Below, in pieces: positions 62,890 to 64,000 of a stretch of 64,000 nucleotides of DNA. Within the stretch, counting starts at the first letter, position 1. Every line of letters starts with the position of its first letter. The stretch comes from Bradyrhizobium sp. NAS80.1 (GTDB lineage Bacteria; Pseudomonadota; Alphaproteobacteria; Rhizobiales; Xanthobacteraceae), in assembly GCF_001908205.1 (NCBI RefSeq), contig NZ_LGHL01000057.1:1-64000 (forward strand), read 5' to 3'. A program made the position numbers and the translations under genes. The notes under the pieces were generated by a model, which was given only the letters and a program-made list of their open reading frames with translations, was not told where the DNA came from and did not search any database.

Positions 62890-64000
62890 CCCCGGCCGAT
62901 GCCGGTGCGCTCGGGGTGCTCGAAAACGCCCTAACCGCAGCCGGCTTCACCTGCCACCGCCTAACGTTCTCCGAAGCCGGCACCGCCGACGTCGACAATC
63001 TCTACGCGCGGATCGGCGCTGAAGGGCCGCACATCAGCTTTGCCGGCCACACCGACGTGGTGCCGCCCGGTGACGAGAGCGCCTGGAGCGTGGGCGCGTT
63101 CTCGGGAGAGGTGAAGGACGGCTTTCTGCACGGTCGCGGCGCTGTCGACATGAAGGGCGGCATCGCTTGCTCGGTTGCCGCGGTGCTCGAGCATCTCGCC
63201 GCGCATGGCGGCAAGCCGCGCACTGACGGCAGGGGCTCGATCTCCTTCCTGATCACTGGCGACGAGGAAGACGTCTCCATCAACGGCACGATCAAGCTGC
63301 TGAAATGGGCCGCCGAGCGCGGCGAGAAGTTCGATCATTGCGTGCTTGGCGAGCCCTCGAATGTCGAGACGCTCGGCGACACCATCAAGGTCGGCCGCCG
63401 CGGCTCGCAATCCGGCACGCTCTATGTCGACGGCGTGCAGGGGCATGTGGCCTATCCGCACCGCGCGGCCAACCCGGTGCCGGATATCTCGCGCCTGATC
63501 GTGGCGATCTCCGACGAGCCGCTCGACCATGGCAGTGCGCAGTTCCAGGCCTCCAATCTCGAATTCACCTCGGTCGACGTCGGCAACACCGCCAGCAACG
63601 TCATCCCCGGCCAGGCCCGCGCAAAGTTCAACATCCGCTATAACGACAACCACACCCAGGCGAGCCTGCGCGAGCTGGTCGAGTCGCGCCTGGCAAAAGC
63701 CTGCGGCAACCGCATCCGCGCCCGCATCGTCTGGGAGCCGTCGAACTCAAACGTGTTCGTCACCAAGCCCGGCCCGTTCACCGATCTCGCAGTCTCGGCG
63801 ATCGAGGCAGTGACGGGCCGCAAGCCGGAGCTGTCAACGTCAGGCGGCACCTCGGATGCGCGCTTCATCTCCAGCTACTGCCCGGTGATCGAGTTCGGCC
63901 TGGTTGGCCAGACCATGCATCAGGTCGACGAGCGCGTGCCGGTGGTGGATTTGGAGAAGCTGACGAAGGTGTATCGCGGGATACTGACAAGGTATTTCGG
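62838..64000 (+). CDS. dapE: succinyl-diaminopimelate desuccinylase (stop just beyond window)
   Basis: 387 codons are visible and only the last few residues should be missing. The enzyme is a dizinc M20 amidohydrolase that frees LL-diaminopimelate in lysine and cell wall synthesis. H71 and D73 in [23 protein letters not shown] and the catalytic Glu in ITGDEED are present, as is [10 protein letters not shown] near residue 335 and the final zinc His in GQTMHQVDE. The ATG fits the family start [18 protein letters not shown]. It follows the dapD block. Confidence 0.96.
   Translation, partial: MSDALSIARDLIRCPSVTPADAGALGVLENALTAAGFTCHRLTFSEAGTADVDNLYARIGAEGPHISFAGHTDVVPPGDESAWSVGAFSGEVKDGFLHGRGAVDMKGGIACSVAAVLEHLAAHGGKPRTDGRGSISFLITGDEEDVSINGTIKLLKWAAERGEKFDHCVLGEPSNVETLGDTIKVGRRGSQSGTLYVDGVQGHVAYPHRAANPVPDISRLIVAISDEPLDHGSAQFQASNLEFTSVDVGNTASNVIPGQARAKFNIRYNDNHTQASLRELVESRLAKACGNRIRARIVWEPSNSNVFVTKPGPFTDLAVSAIEAVTGRKPELSTSGGTSDARFISSYCPVIEFGLVGQTMHQVDERVPVVDLEKLTKVYRGILTRYF

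Noticed and set aside
1-64000. CRISPR arrays, rRNA genes, riboswitches, intact insertion sequences
   Set aside because: No regularly spaced direct repeats, rRNA sequence, known riboswitch core or complete transposase were seen on either strand.

Overview
The window looks like a chromosomal segment of a high-GC alphaproteobacterium, most likely Bradyrhizobium or a close relative. The grounds are the rpmH-rnpA-yidC-yihA-argB neighbourhood followed by dapD and dapE, a 1,600-residue NAD-glutamate dehydrogenase of the alphaproteobacterial type, DUF1036 and DUF805 proteins, and several families of palindromic intergenic repeats. This assignment is inferred from gene content; no database search was run.

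Layout. 1-8 kb (minus strand): a truncated tannase/feruloyl esterase, a GntP permease coupled to a patatin phospholipase, serA, a multi-rhodanese protein and a DUF1963 protein. 8-12 kb: a divergent carbon-catabolism unit (dihydrodipicolinate-synthase-like lyase against an FAD-linked oxidase plus GntR regulator) with an inverted repeat between the two arms, then a small coiled-coil ORF and a broken EamA exporter. 12.9-21.9 kb: a BKACE enzyme converging on a complete dipeptide/oligopeptide ABC transporter operon; across a divergent promoter with two matching operator-like boxes lie a LacI regulator and an amidase. 22-30 kb: a YgiQ-type radical SAM protein, a DUF900 lipoprotein, a small hypothetical protein behind a G10 tract, an AraC regulator, a TolB-like/TPR protein and an LLM-type flavin oxidoreductase. 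30.7-37 kb: NAD-glutamate dehydrogenase, a 107-residue protein and a second DUF900 protein with a Tat-lipoprotein leader. 37-42 kb: two drug-efflux-type MFS genes with divergent LysR and MarR regulators, plus hydrolase fragments.

42.1-52.0 kb is bounded by an exact 25-bp direct repeat of the 3' end of an intact tRNA-Arg(ACG) gene, so it reads as an island-like insertion. A fragment resembling a serine-recombinase C-terminus runs into the left repeat. Inside are a YbaK-type deacylase, a CBS protein, a DUF3311/sodium-symporter pair, and a compact SDR-cupin-binding protein-SDR-IclR module whose style resembles Burkholderiales. Both SDR frames are disrupted at G7 tracts. Next to the tRNA lie a decayed autotransporter and a LuxR remnant.

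52-64 kb is conserved core: a sensor kinase, rpmH-rnpA-yidC, yihA, a DUF423 protein, argB, a DUF1036 protein, a HAD hydrolase, dapD, a frameshifted DUF805 gene and the start of dapE, separated by repeated palindromic elements.

A theme across the window is an unusual number of single-base frameshifts, mostly in short homopolymers, in accessory genes. They may be true decay, slippage or residual sequencing error; raw reads would decide.
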